This document shows positions 55,111 through 64,000 of a stretch of DNA of 64,000 bases, piece by piece. Position 1 is the stretch's first letter; the number at the start of each line of letters is the position of its first letter. The stretch comes from Paraspadella gotoi. Lineage: Eukaryota > Chaetognatha. The notes under the pieces are model-generated. The model had not been told where the DNA came from and made no database searches. It saw nothing but the letters and a program-made list of their open reading frames with translations. The stretch spans positions 4,072,402 through 4,136,401 of the forward strand of contig JBJCIZ010000239.1 in the NCBI GenBank assembly GCA_051294375.1, given 5' to 3'. Both the position numbers and the translations under genes were made by a program.

Positions 55111-55241
55111 CTGCTTATATTTAACTGTTCTGTCACTAACACATAACGATAATTACTGTCTCGTCAAAATATTTAAAAAATTTCTGCGGTAATCTACTAG
55201 ATATAATAAACAAAGCTATTTTGCTATTATTATTTTTTGTC

Positions 55242-55331
55242 TATGAAATTGGTACAACCAATATACTCTCAGAGTACCTGGCTTCCCTATCAATGAAGTG
55301 GTATAATATTTCAAAGAATGTTTCAATTGTA
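55242..55331 (-). mobile_element. Family A repeat, internally deleted copy
   Basis: Reading the minus strand, the 5' part (GAAACATTCTTTGAAATATT, GATAGGGAAGCCAGGTACTC, TGAGAGTA) is joined directly to the 3' end (TATTGGTTGTACCAATTTCA). About 140 bp between them is missing. Both ends kept and the middle lost is the pattern seen for non-autonomous DNA transposons. Confidence 0.82.
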
Positions 55332-55439
55332 ATTTAATTGTATAAACACGTGATCTACTTCCAAAAAAAATAATATTCTTCAAAATGCTTCAAATGCTGA
55401 ATTTCAAATGCTGAAAAATGCTGACGGCGGTTTTATAAA

Positions 55440-55510
55440 GAGAGAGAAGGGATTTCGTTTCTCTCTCTCTCTTTCTCTCTCTATCTCTCTCTCTCTCTCG
55501 CTCTTTGTTA
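55440..55510. repeat. CT-rich array
   Basis: CT runs, followed to 55690 by alternating T-rich and A-rich segments (CTTTAAGAAAAAAG). The 122-aa minus frame here is low-complexity. Confidence 0.8.
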
Positions 55511-55718
55511 CTTTTCTTCCCTTTCAGCTTGAGTTTAGTTGCTCCCAAGCTGAAAATTTTTACAACTGAAGAAACTTCCTTTTTCTTTAAGAAAAAAGAA
55601 AAAAAAAAAGAGAAAAAGTTAAAAAGAAAAGAAAAAAAGAAAGAAACTCGGATACTTTTTTCTACTGAATATTCCCTTTTTTTTTTGTTCTCCCTTCTTC
55701 GTTTATCCTCTTTTTTTA

Positions 55719-58311
55719 TTCGCACCGAGAGTACTCGCGGAGCAACTCTATAAGCCACTTTTCGGGCGGACTATCGGTCTGTCGGTCGGTCTGTCCCACT
55801 TACGTTGAAAATGCTCATAAGACACAATGAAAAATAACGTGGCGTTACTGTCTCGTGCTGATTTTGTCCCTTTAAAATTGTTTCTGAGCCAAATTAATTG
55901 ATTATTACTTTTGGTAATATGTGCGATATACACTACTGGACATTACTGTGTCTGACCATAACCCTTGACCATCAACAAAAAAGCTAATTAGATCAAAAAT
56001 AGTAAAAAAGATGAAGCAATATAGCTCAAAACGCTTACAAAATTTTAGACCATTGCTTTTATAAATGCAAAAAAAAAATAATAATATTAAAACAAAACTT
56101 TAACGATAAACTTAATAGTAAAACCGAAGACCAAGATGATATTTTATACCCATTCATTTCTTCAAATTTATATGAATCATATGTTTGTGAAATTAGTCAA
56201 TTAATCTAATAACAATATTGACAAATTCATTTTTCAATTTTTTTTAGATGGGAAGTTTTTCTTCTGCTTTTTCCCCTTGGGTTAATATTATCTAATTTAT
56301 TAGAGGTTTATTTCCAAAAACCTTATTAAATTACTATTTTTTTCACCTTTTTTCAATTCTTCAAACCAAAAAACAACATTCATAAAAACATTTAAATAAT
56401 AAAAAAAAATTGATTGAATGATTTTGGAAAAAAATATTTTTGAACTTTGAATAGAATAATGGATTCGAGTTAGGAAAAAAATTTTGCAAATCTAAAAAAA
56501 CATCAAAGCCTCTAGCCTTTCAATTTTTCTAGAGGCTGATTTTTTATTTTTTTTGATATTTTGATTTTCTATGCAAAAACCCATTATTCTCAATGAGCAT
56601 AGGTCAGAGGAAATTTTTTCTCCAACAATTTTGAAAAATATTCAACTTTTTAAATTAGGCTTTTTTTGGGGATATAAATAAATTAATTATTATACGATGG
56701 GATACATCTGAAAGTTGATATGTCTCTAAATGACAAAAAAAATTTTTCTTCAAGTTTATTTAAAATTTAAGTATTGTATCAATAGAAAATAAAGTGAGAA
56801 TCCTCCCCTTTGCCAAAATTTTTTTATTAACAAAGATTTGTACTGCGTAGTTTAAAAAAGTTATTTTTTTAAATAACTTTGAAAAGAAAAGAGCTAGCAA
56901 AGATGGGTGTTGGTATCAAATTAAAGCCTAATCATGGGACACACCTTTCTAAAAAAGTTTTATTAAATTAAATCTATAAATCTACACAGCTTTTGTTTAA
57001 ATCAGAGTTAAAAGTATAACAGTTTTCTTTAAATTTTTAAATGAAGGCATATGAAATTTTTATTTTTCTTTTGTAATTTTGAAAAGGAAAGACTGAAATA
57101 CATTTTGATTATTATTAAATTTTCTTTATTCATAAAACTGCTTATATTTTTAAAGTAAAGTAAAAAACAAGCAAAAAATTCTAATATTGTAGCTTGATAA
57201 ATGCTTTTATATATATACAAAAAATAAATACAAAAAAATGTTTTCAGCTTGATATAAACGTCTGGACAATCTTACCTTCTTGTCTGTGAAAAAAAAAATC
57301 GGCATTTTTCATATCTTTAACTGCAAACTAAAAGCTTGACACACTGCTTGTTTATCATAATAAGTTTTTAAAAAATTATATTAGCTGGCAATATATTTGA
57401 CAAAGCAAACATCATGTGTAAATTGTATGATACATTTTCTTTTATACCATATAGCAAAGGAATTTAATTCCTATTATTATCATCCATTTTAACTTAAGGC
57501 CAAAAAAATAATTTCTCGTATAATACCATTAGAAAGGGTTCATTTGACTGACTTAATGATCGCATAATTTTTTTTGAGGATCAATCTCTTTACTGCCCCA
57601 TTTCACAAGATATCAAAGGTCCACTGGTTTCATCCTCAGTTAACCAGTCCAGACTTATCTTTACCCTTTATAACAACCTCGGCTTTCTGATTTCTTTTTT
57701 CCCTTTCAATGATATTTATAATAAAAAAAATTATTTGAGAGAACAATCGGCGTGGAGGATTGCCATTGGTAAGCCTTAGTTTACCCCATTTCCCGATCGA
57801 ATATTTTAAATGAGGTTTTTTTCCATCTGTTTGAAACATAACACTACTATGGTACTATTATTTTTTTTTTCTCTAATTACAATTCTAGGAAATAAATATG
57901 AATAAGTAACTTTTTAAAAATTTATCATCTTTCACCCTATATTCGGTCATATCTAAAAACAAAAAAAGATTTTGCATTGATATTTTGGATATCGACATAT
58001 GAAAACTATAACGTTTAAAAAATAAAAAGAAAATATAATAATATTGAACAGTGAATTTTTTTTAATGCAACGGAACAGTAACGTTACGCCATTTTTCATT
58101 GTGTCATAAGTCGGCTATAGTTGGTTGCTCATTTGTTAAGACAGCAAAAACCTCAAATCAAAATGACTGCTAGCGCCGCCTTTAGTTAACCCTAAAACTT
58201 AAAAGAATAAAATACGGAATTCCTATGCAGTGCGTATCGAACATACTGTGTAAACACAGTCTAAGAAAGGCACTGCAGCGCAACACACACAAGAATTTCC
58301 GTTCTTGTTTT
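55719..58311 (+). mobile_element. Family B transposon, copy B4, split by a 2.3-kb insertion
   Basis: Left part 55719-55821: GAGAGTACTCGCGGAGCAAC, TATAAGCCACTTTTCGGGCG, GTCGGTCGGTCTGTCCCACT, GTTGAAAATGCTCATAAG. Right part 58105-58311: CATAAGTCGGCTATAGTTGG, TTGCTCATTTGTTAAGACAG, GACTGCTAGCGCCGCCTTTA, GCAGCGCAACACACAC, TTTCCGTTCTTGTTTT. Joined in order these match B1 and B3, which lack the intervening DNA. Confidence 0.85.
55822..58104. mobile_element. 2283-bp terminal-inverted-repeat transposon nested in family B
   Basis: Left terminus ACACAATGAAAAAT-AACGTGGCGTTACTGT (55822-55851) is mirrored by the right terminus 58075-58104, whose inverse is ACACAATGAAAAAT-GGCGTAACGTTACTGT; 30 bp with a few mismatches. 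CATAAG flanks both sides (55816-55821 and 58105-58110), with the preceding T shared if the right end is read one base shorter, so the duplication is 6-7 bp. The interior is AT-rich and has no transposase-like frame (the largest are ~65 aa). It is therefore a non-autonomous or fully decayed element. Superfamily not assigned. Confidence 0.88.
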
Positions 58312-58338
58312 ATAATTGCGCAGTTAATATTAATTATC

Positions 58339-58383
58339 TAAAAATAAATATATATATATATAAATATATATATATAAATATAT
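58339..58383. repeat. (TA)n-rich run
   Basis: AAATATATATATATATAAATA-type sequence, 20-bp-scale AT repeats. The following 58384-58960 is AT-rich with TTTTCTTTTTTCTTTC segments and no accepted gene. Confidence 0.85.
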
Positions 58384-58967
58384 GTAGAATTAAAACAAAC
58401 AAGCATGTAAAACCGATTCATTTAAGTTAATACTTTAGAGAATGGTCATCTATCCTGTCATGAAAGCCTTGTTGTGCATGAATTTCTTACTTATTTAATC
58501 TAGTCATCAAATAAAACGGTATGCACACACCAAAAAAATCACTATGCAGAACCTTCCAAAAAATTTTTCCCTTCTCCATTTTTTTACGATTCGTTAATGT
58601 TTAAAAAAAAATAACGAAATAAAAAATAAATTTAAAAAAAATTAATCTCGCTAATTCGTTTTAAAGGTTTTTCTTTTTTATTTTGTTAAAATTAATTTTT
58701 TTTATTCTTTCCGATATCCGTTTATTGGTTTATTCCTACTCTTCTTACTTAATTTTCGATTATTTTTCCCTTTGTCTCATTTGGCTATATCTTTTCTTTT
58801 TTCTTTCTGTTCTCTTTTCTGTTTTGATAATTTATTCATTATCTTTATGTATCATTATTCTTTTTACTTATTTTCTCAGTTTTTCTCTTTCTTATTATCA
58901 TCAACTTTAATTTTTTTTCTAACTCAGTCTTCCTTCTTGGCTTTGTTTACGCTTTCTCAATTAGACA

Positions 58968-59007
58968 CTCTCTCTCTATCTCTCGCTCTCCGTCTCTCTC
59001 TCTCTGT

Positions 59008-59046
<39 letters not shown>

Positions 59047-59078
59047 TCCCACTTCTCCTCGTCTCATCTCTCCTCTCT

Positions 59079-59114
<36 letters not shown>

Positions 59115-59210
59115 CTCTCCTCACTCTCTCTCTCCCTCTCTCTTTCTTTCTCTTTTCTCCTCCTTTTCTCTCTCTCTTTCTACATCCTCCCTCTCTCTCT
59201 CTCCTCCTGT

Positions 59211-59259
<49 letters not shown>

Positions 59260-59401
59260 CTCTCTCCTCTCTCTCTTTCTATAGATTGTAATTTTCTCTG
59301 TTATGGTTTCTTCCATTTCCTATTATGAGGTTTTTCTTTCTTTCTCTCTCGCGCCGTCATCTGGCAAATGAAGGCCGGAGTATCGGAAATTCATTCCCAC
59401 C

Positions 59402-59486
<85 letters not shown>

Positions 59487-59640
59487 AGAAGAAAAAGAAA
59501 GAAAAAGAAAGAAAGAAAGAAAAAGAAAGAAAGGAAAGAAGAAGAAAAAAAAAAAATGAGAAAGAGAGAGATAGAGACAGAGAAAGAGAGAGAGAGAGAG
59601 ACAGAGAAAAAGAGAGAAGAAGAAGAGAGAATAAGGTCAT
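58968..59640. repeat. (CT)n / (GA)n inverted array pair, large
   Basis: CT-rich 58968-59278 is followed by ~125 bp of unique sequence with CTCGCGCCGTCATCTGGC, then GA-rich 59404-59640 including AAAGAAAGAAAAAG units. The 170-aa and 128-aa frames on this stretch are repeat translations. Confidence 0.9.
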
Positions 59641-59924
59641 TGGGGGGTCATCCAAAAATTGACCCTTAGTGGGGAGCCAAAACAGCGCTTCGGCCGAATT
59701 AAGAAACAAATTATTTCTTATCTTCGCTAACTACACGACAAACAACAAAAAAACAACGACGAAAAACAACAACATAACAATGCGATAACACGAGCGAGTG
59801 ACACGACGGAGACACGATGACAGCATCGACAAGACGACGATGACGACGAAATAAAAAAGTCACTCGCTGCCTAAGAATCTGAAAGCCAAAATTAAAAAGT
59901 ACGGTCAATGAACATAATGACGAG
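59641..59924. other. Unique, then AC-rich spacer
   Basis: CATTGGGGGGTCATCC, CGCTTCGGCCGAATTAAG, then ACGACAAACAACAAAAAAAC and GACGACGATGACGACG triplets to 59850. No gene accepted. Confidence 0.5.
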
Positions 59925-60240
59925 AATGTTGATGATGATGATGATGGTGAATAAAATTACTTTTTACAATAATGACGATGATGATCAATAATATGATGAA
60001 GATGATAGCGATAATAATTACGTATCAGGATTCTAGTCACGTAATTCAAAAAATTATGAAATGGAGATGATGATGTTGATGATGAATGATGATATGATGA
60101 TGATGATGGAGAATGAATATGATGATATGATGATGATGAGTGATGATGATGATGGATTGATGATGATGATGATGAAAGATGATGATGATGATGAATGAGA
60201 TGATGAATGATCGATGATAGTGATGATGAAGATGACGACG
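59925..60240. repeat. GATGAT triplet array
   Basis: GATGATGATGATGGTG, GATGATGATGATGAAAG and related words with ATG-shifting indels. A 45-bp AT-rich stretch (60005-60055) interrupts it. Poly-H, poly-S and poly-I frames result on the minus strand. Confidence 0.9.
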
Positions 60241-60356
60241 GACCAAAGAAAATAAAAAAAAGACAAAGAAGCCAAGATTCTTTTCGACAATCGCGCCTAA
60301 TTAAAAACTCAAAGCAGCTTTTTTTTTAGCTCAACCTCTTCATCTTTTAGCCTTTC

Positions 60357-60443
60357 TCTCTCTCTCTCTCTCTCTCCTCTCTCCGTCTCCTCTCTCTCTC
60401 TCTCTCTCTCCTCCTCTCTCCTCTCTCTCTCTCTCGTCTCTCT
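60357..60443. repeat. (CT)n array
   Basis: CT repeats with CCTCTCCGTCTCC interruptions. Confidence 0.9.
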
Positions 60444-60890
60444 AGAACGGCACTGAGGCCGAGTCCCGCACTGAGCAAAACGACCGCACACTGCTTCTAC
60501 TTTCTTCATTTTTTTTTTTACTTATATTCAGTTTAGAAAGAAAAAAAAAAGAAAAGAGATAGAGGACCCACATTCGTGGTAGAACTTGAGATCAGGACCA
60601 CAGCGTTTTGAGGTGTCGCGACGGTCATCTTTTTTTTTTGGTTGAACAATTTTTTGGAAGACAATGACGGCTAATATGAAAGATTCGCATGTAAAAGGTC
60701 TTACGGTACCTTTTCTTTTCTTTTTTTTGGTCAAATTTGAACTTGTTTTAATTTTTTTTTTCCTTTTCTTTTTTCTCCCTTTTCCTTTTTCCTTTCTCTC
60801 TTCGCGGAATGTCCCCCCCCCTCACTTTTTTCATTTTCCTTCAGCATTTCCATACTCTTTTGCACCTGTCGCTCTCGAGAAAAGCAGATG
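60444..60890. other. Unique to T-rich spacer
   Basis: Contains CGGCACTGAGGCCGAGTCC and CCACAGCGTTTTGAGGTGTC, then TTTTCTTTTTTTTGG-type pyrimidine-rich DNA and a C9 run near 60815. Frames of 68-110 aa are unrecognised. Confidence 0.4.
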
Positions 60891-60894
60891 CCCA

Positions 60895-61160
60895 TCGCGC
60901 GACCGATCAAGAGGAAAGAAAGAAAAGAGGGAGGAAGGGAGGAAGGGAAAGAAAGCGGAATGGAGGAAAGAGGAGAGGAGAGGAGGAAAGAAATAGGAGA
61001 GAGGGAGGAAGGGAGGAAGGGATTGATGAAAAGGGAGGAAAGGAAAGTTGAAAAAGAAAAAAAATGGAGGAAGGGAGGAAGGGAGGAGTTTAAAGATGAG
61101 GAATACTTGATGATAGAGGGAGGAGGTATAAGAGAGGTAAAAAAGGAAGGAATATAAAAC
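60895..61160. repeat. Polypurine tract
   Basis: GGGAGGAAGGGAGGAAGGG-type + strand. GGAGGAAGG is locally tandem. Confidence 0.85.
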
Positions 61161-61193
61161 AAAGAAATAAAAGTGAGAAAGAGTATATGCATT

Positions 61194-61196
<3 letters not shown>

Positions 61197-61230
<34 letters not shown>

Positions 61231-61238
61231 TATACAGC
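61197..61238. repeat. (TA)n microsatellite
   Basis: TATATATATATATATATATA run with one C interruption. Confidence 0.93.
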
Positions 61239-61407
61239 ACTTTCAAAAAATTTAGGAAAAAGGTAAGAATCTAAAAGCAGGAGGAGAAAAGAGGAGAGAT
61301 GAAGGTTTTGGAAAGAGAGTCCGGTCTTAAATCAACTCAAAATATAAATAAAAACCAGAAACTCTTTAAAAAATTGTACAGAAAGAGAGAGCTAGAAATA
61401 ATTACAA

Positions 61408-61410
<3 letters not shown>

Positions 61411-61451
<41 letters not shown>
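61411..61451. repeat. (GA)n microsatellite
   Basis: Pure GA run of about 40 bp. Sequence from 61239 to 61410 is A-rich without a gene. Confidence 0.93.
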
Positions 61452-61455
<4 letters not shown>

Positions 61456-61704
61456 ATTTGGCGTAAGTTTGAAAATCACAGTAAAATCTTTACATTCCAA
61501 GTTAGTCCCTTTATCAAATGAGTTAGTAAAAGCTTTCAGTTGGTTTAAAACGCTGACGTTCAAGTTTCTCTGAGTCTTTTTAATTTCTGACAAAAAGTTG
61601 GGCGCGAATCTTCTATCTAGATTTTAGGCCGTGCAAACTGGTGACCGTTGGGGGGCGGAAACAAGAAAAATAGCTGATTACTCTCCTGCTCGACATCATC
61701 CATC

Positions 61705-62160
61705 GTGCTCTTCGATCAGTGCTCGGTCGTCTCTGCGCCAGTGCGTCCGTCGTACGTCGGTCCGTCATCGTCTCATCTGAGTTGTCGGTGGATGATGACC
61801 TTAAAAAACTTCGAGAGGCAGAGGCGCAAAGAATTCTGTCGTAATATTCTCGCAGCTTTTTTGGGGTGCTTATTCTTCATCTTTCGGGCTCTCTCATCTC
61901 TCTCTCGAGTCCGCTCTCTGACGGTCGTCTCCCGTCCTCGGTCCTCGAGAGGTCCCTCGCGTCCTCCTCTCCTTCTCCATCCTCTCTCTCATCTCTCCTC
62001 TCCATCAGTCTCAATCTCCCTCGTCTCATCAGACTCTCATCTCACGAACATGCGCAGTCAAGGTTGGCTCGCTCGTCGTCTCTACTCTACGTCGGTCGTC
62101 TCAATCCCCTCATCGTGTTTTCTTTGGCCTTGTTGCTTCGAACTTCCCCTCGTTGCTTAA
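61705..62160 (+). CDS. Unrecognised 151-aa ORF (doubtful)
   Basis: An open frame in CpG-containing, non-microsatellite DNA. Residues 35-46 are basic (NFERQRRKEFCR) and residues 48-60 hydrophobic (ILAAFLGCLFFIF), a possible signal-anchor arrangement if translation began at Met30/31. The C-terminal ~80 residues are Ser/Pro/Leu-rich and come from CT-rich DNA, which weakens the case. A second frame (61866-62171) overlaps. No family recognised, and the 729-N gap at 62233 hides what follows. Confidence 0.2.
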   Translation: MLFDQCSVVSAPVRPSYVGPSSSHLSCRWMMTLKNFERQRRKEFCRNILAAFLGCLFFIFRALSSLSRVRSLTVVSRPRSSRGPSRPPLLLHPLSHLSSPSVSISLVSSDSHLTNMRSQGWLARRLYSTSVVSIPSSCFLWPCCFELPLVA

Positions 62161-62232
62161 TTGCCACATAAAATTCAGGGAAAGACTTTTCGCAGGATTA
62201 GCAGAATGCGAGAAGAAAAAAAGTTAGAGCAA

Positions 62233-62961
62233 NNNNNNNNNNNNNNNNNNNNNNNNNNNNNNNNNNNNNNNNNNNNNNNNNNNNNNNNNNNNNNNNNNNN
62301 NNNNNNNNNNNNNNNNNNNNNNNNNNNNNNNNNNNNNNNNNNNNNNNNNNNNNNNNNNNNNNNNNNNNNNNNNNNNNNNNNNNNNNNNNNNNNNNNNNNN
62401 NNNNNNNNNNNNNNNNNNNNNNNNNNNNNNNNNNNNNNNNNNNNNNNNNNNNNNNNNNNNNNNNNNNNNNNNNNNNNNNNNNNNNNNNNNNNNNNNNNNN
62501 NNNNNNNNNNNNNNNNNNNNNNNNNNNNNNNNNNNNNNNNNNNNNNNNNNNNNNNNNNNNNNNNNNNNNNNNNNNNNNNNNNNNNNNNNNNNNNNNNNNN
62601 NNNNNNNNNNNNNNNNNNNNNNNNNNNNNNNNNNNNNNNNNNNNNNNNNNNNNNNNNNNNNNNNNNNNNNNNNNNNNNNNNNNNNNNNNNNNNNNNNNNN
62701 NNNNNNNNNNNNNNNNNNNNNNNNNNNNNNNNNNNNNNNNNNNNNNNNNNNNNNNNNNNNNNNNNNNNNNNNNNNNNNNNNNNNNNNNNNNNNNNNNNNN
62801 NNNNNNNNNNNNNNNNNNNNNNNNNNNNNNNNNNNNNNNNNNNNNNNNNNNNNNNNNNNNNNNNNNNNNNNNNNNNNNNNNNNNNNNNNNNNNNNNNNNN
62901 NNNNNNNNNNNNNNNNNNNNNNNNNNNNNNNNNNNNNNNNNNNNNNNNNNNNNNNNNNNNN
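62233..62961. other. 729-N gap
   Basis: Unknown bases. Flanks (AGAAGAAAAAAAGTTAGAGC on the left, CATCTGTCATTTTCTG on the right) are not clear simple repeats. Confidence 0.97.
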
Positions 62962-63250
62962 CATCTGTCATTTTCTGTCTCTTAATTAGCTGACATTACT
63001 CCCCCCCGCTCATTTTTCGGCTTCACAAATTATCTTCCCCTTCAGTTTTCACGTTTCCTCCTCTTCGGTCTTCACAGACTTTCACAATCGCCATTCACGA
63101 TCTGCAATCCTCTTCACTGCTATCTCCCAAACTTTATACGTTATAACTTTTTTCTCACATTTTATATAACAGAAGTCTGTTATATAATTTTCTTTTAAAT
63201 TTTTAATCAACTATTAATGGTAAAAAAAACATGCATATCATTTAATGAAT
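62962..63250. other. Unique T/C-rich spacer
   Basis: A short inverted repeat lies at about 63162-63188, TATATAACAGA and its inverse TCTGTTATATA separated by AG. No gene. Confidence 0.55.
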
Positions 63251-63289
63251 ATGTCGATAAGGCGCTAAGTTGACTGAAGATAATTATCT

Positions 63290-63400
63290 GCAAATTATCT
63301 GACCTTCTCTCGCAGCCATGGAACGGGACCTGGGGTTCGAACCGGTCTTGTGCGGATTTTTGGCAGTCCTCACTTTTGGAGAATAACACCGGTACCTCAT
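63290..63400 (-). mobile_element. SINE-like fragment with B-box motif
   Basis: On the minus strand CCGGTTCGAACCCCAGGTCC and CGTTCCATGGCTGCGA are legible. GGTTCGAACCC fits the RNA polymerase III B-box consensus. The same block, slightly changed, is at 51911-51945. No matching A box or complete tRNA fold is seen, so a SINE fragment is more likely than a tRNA gene. Confidence 0.45.
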
Positions 63401-63573
63401 CTTCATACACCAATGATATTATTTAATGAGTGTAAACTTGTTGTAATGCCCAACTTCTAATACGACTTCCAATACTAATATTTTCTAATAATTTAAAAAT
63501 TCACGTTTTCAAAAATCTTGAAGAAAAACTCACTTTTCTAACGATTCAAAATTTAAAGCCCTCCCTCTTTCTC

Positions 63574-63728
63574 TCTCTCTCTCTCTCTNNNNNNNNNNNN
63601 NNNNNNNNNNNNNNNNNNNNNNNNNNNNNNNNNNNNNNNNNNNNNNNNNNNNNNNNNNNNNNNNNNNNNNNNNNNNNNNNNNNNNNNNNNNNNNNNNNNN
63701 NNNNNNNNNNNNNCTCTCTCTCTCTCTA
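63574..63728. repeat. (CT)n array with 125-N gap
   Basis: CT repeats on both sides of Ns 63589-63713. Confidence 0.93.
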
Positions 63729-63838
63729 TCCGTTGCAGTTTCCCTCCCTTCCTTTTCCAGGAAATATAATTAAAATTAATGGAAGCTCTTTTTGTTTTTT
63801 TTTGTTTCATGCATTTTTTTCTCCTCGCGGTCTAAACG

Positions 63839-63871
63839 CTTGTCGTCGTCGTCGTCGTCATCGTCGTCGTC
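63839..63871. repeat. (GTC)n array
   Basis: TTGTCGTCGTCGTCGTCATC run. A short ACAACAACAACGACAAC segment follows near 63921-63940. Confidence 0.9.
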
Positions 63872-64000
63872 CCAGGTGTTAAAAATTGCAAGTCTCTTGG
63901 TTCGTCCGCATATGGCGAGCGACAACAACAACGACAACATTAGCATGTTTAACAGATTCAAACCTTCCATTTTTTTGTAACCAATAATTACGAAAATTTT

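Noticed and set aside
61199-61238. TATA promoter element
   Set aside because: It is a plain (TA)n microsatellite.
63305-63345. Functional tRNA gene
   Set aside because: A B-box-like word is present, but the T-stem does not pair well and no A box, anticodon arm or acceptor stem could be traced.

Overview
The window looks like gene-poor, repeat-saturated nuclear DNA of a eukaryote, most likely an invertebrate animal. There are no closely packed genes, operons or ribosome-binding sites. Instead there are long (CT)n/(GA)n, TTTC, TTTA and GAC/GTC arrays, small non-autonomous transposons in several copies, degenerate TTAGGG-like blocks, and runs of N typical of a draft scaffold. I could not name the species. 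I recognise no complete protein-coding gene. Nearly all long open frames are translations of microsatellites or one-strand polypurine DNA (poly-S/L, poly-R/E, poly-D, poly-T) and should not be read as proteins.

Layout. 1-10783: two copies (A 1-4703, B 5773-10783) of one ~5 kb unit separated by a small transposon. 10.8-16.6 kb: microsatellites, two TTAGGG-like blocks, a 12-bp minisatellite and a 614-bp foldback element with a near-perfect 9-bp target-site duplication. 16.6-29 kb: trinucleotide and pyrimidine arrays, several copies of a ~230-bp repeat (called family A here), the first N gaps, a CCAAT-bearing 32-bp tandem repeat and a second type of foldback element. 28.4-29.7 kb: a 21-bp minisatellite followed by a large inverted repeat whose apex is a 25-N gap. 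30-36 kb: arrays, another foldback copy, a perfect 44-bp palindrome and a CpG-rich stretch. 37.0-39.05 kb minus: the most protein-like sequence, a decayed frame with a helical N-terminal block, probably an old transposon gene. 39-45 kb: degenerate tandem repeats. 45.06-54.74 kb: a second duplicated pair (C, D) joined by a 25-N gap; C and D look like two versions of one locus placed end to end, and C reads like unpolished long-read sequence. 54.7-58.3 kb: more mobile repeats, including a 2283-bp inverted-terminal-repeat element inserted into an older small transposon, for which the same window holds empty-site copies. 58.3-64 kb: microsatellites, two further gaps and a SINE-like fragment.

The interest lies in repeat biology and assembly structure, not in a gene system: recurrent CT-then-GA inverted arrays, nested transposons with a readable insertion history, palindromes, and two segmental duplications of which at least one is probably artefactual. 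Family names A (a ~230-bp repeat), B (small TIR element), D (foldback) and E (TTAGGG-like block) are labels for this window only. Duplication copies are always called 'copy A/B/C/D'.
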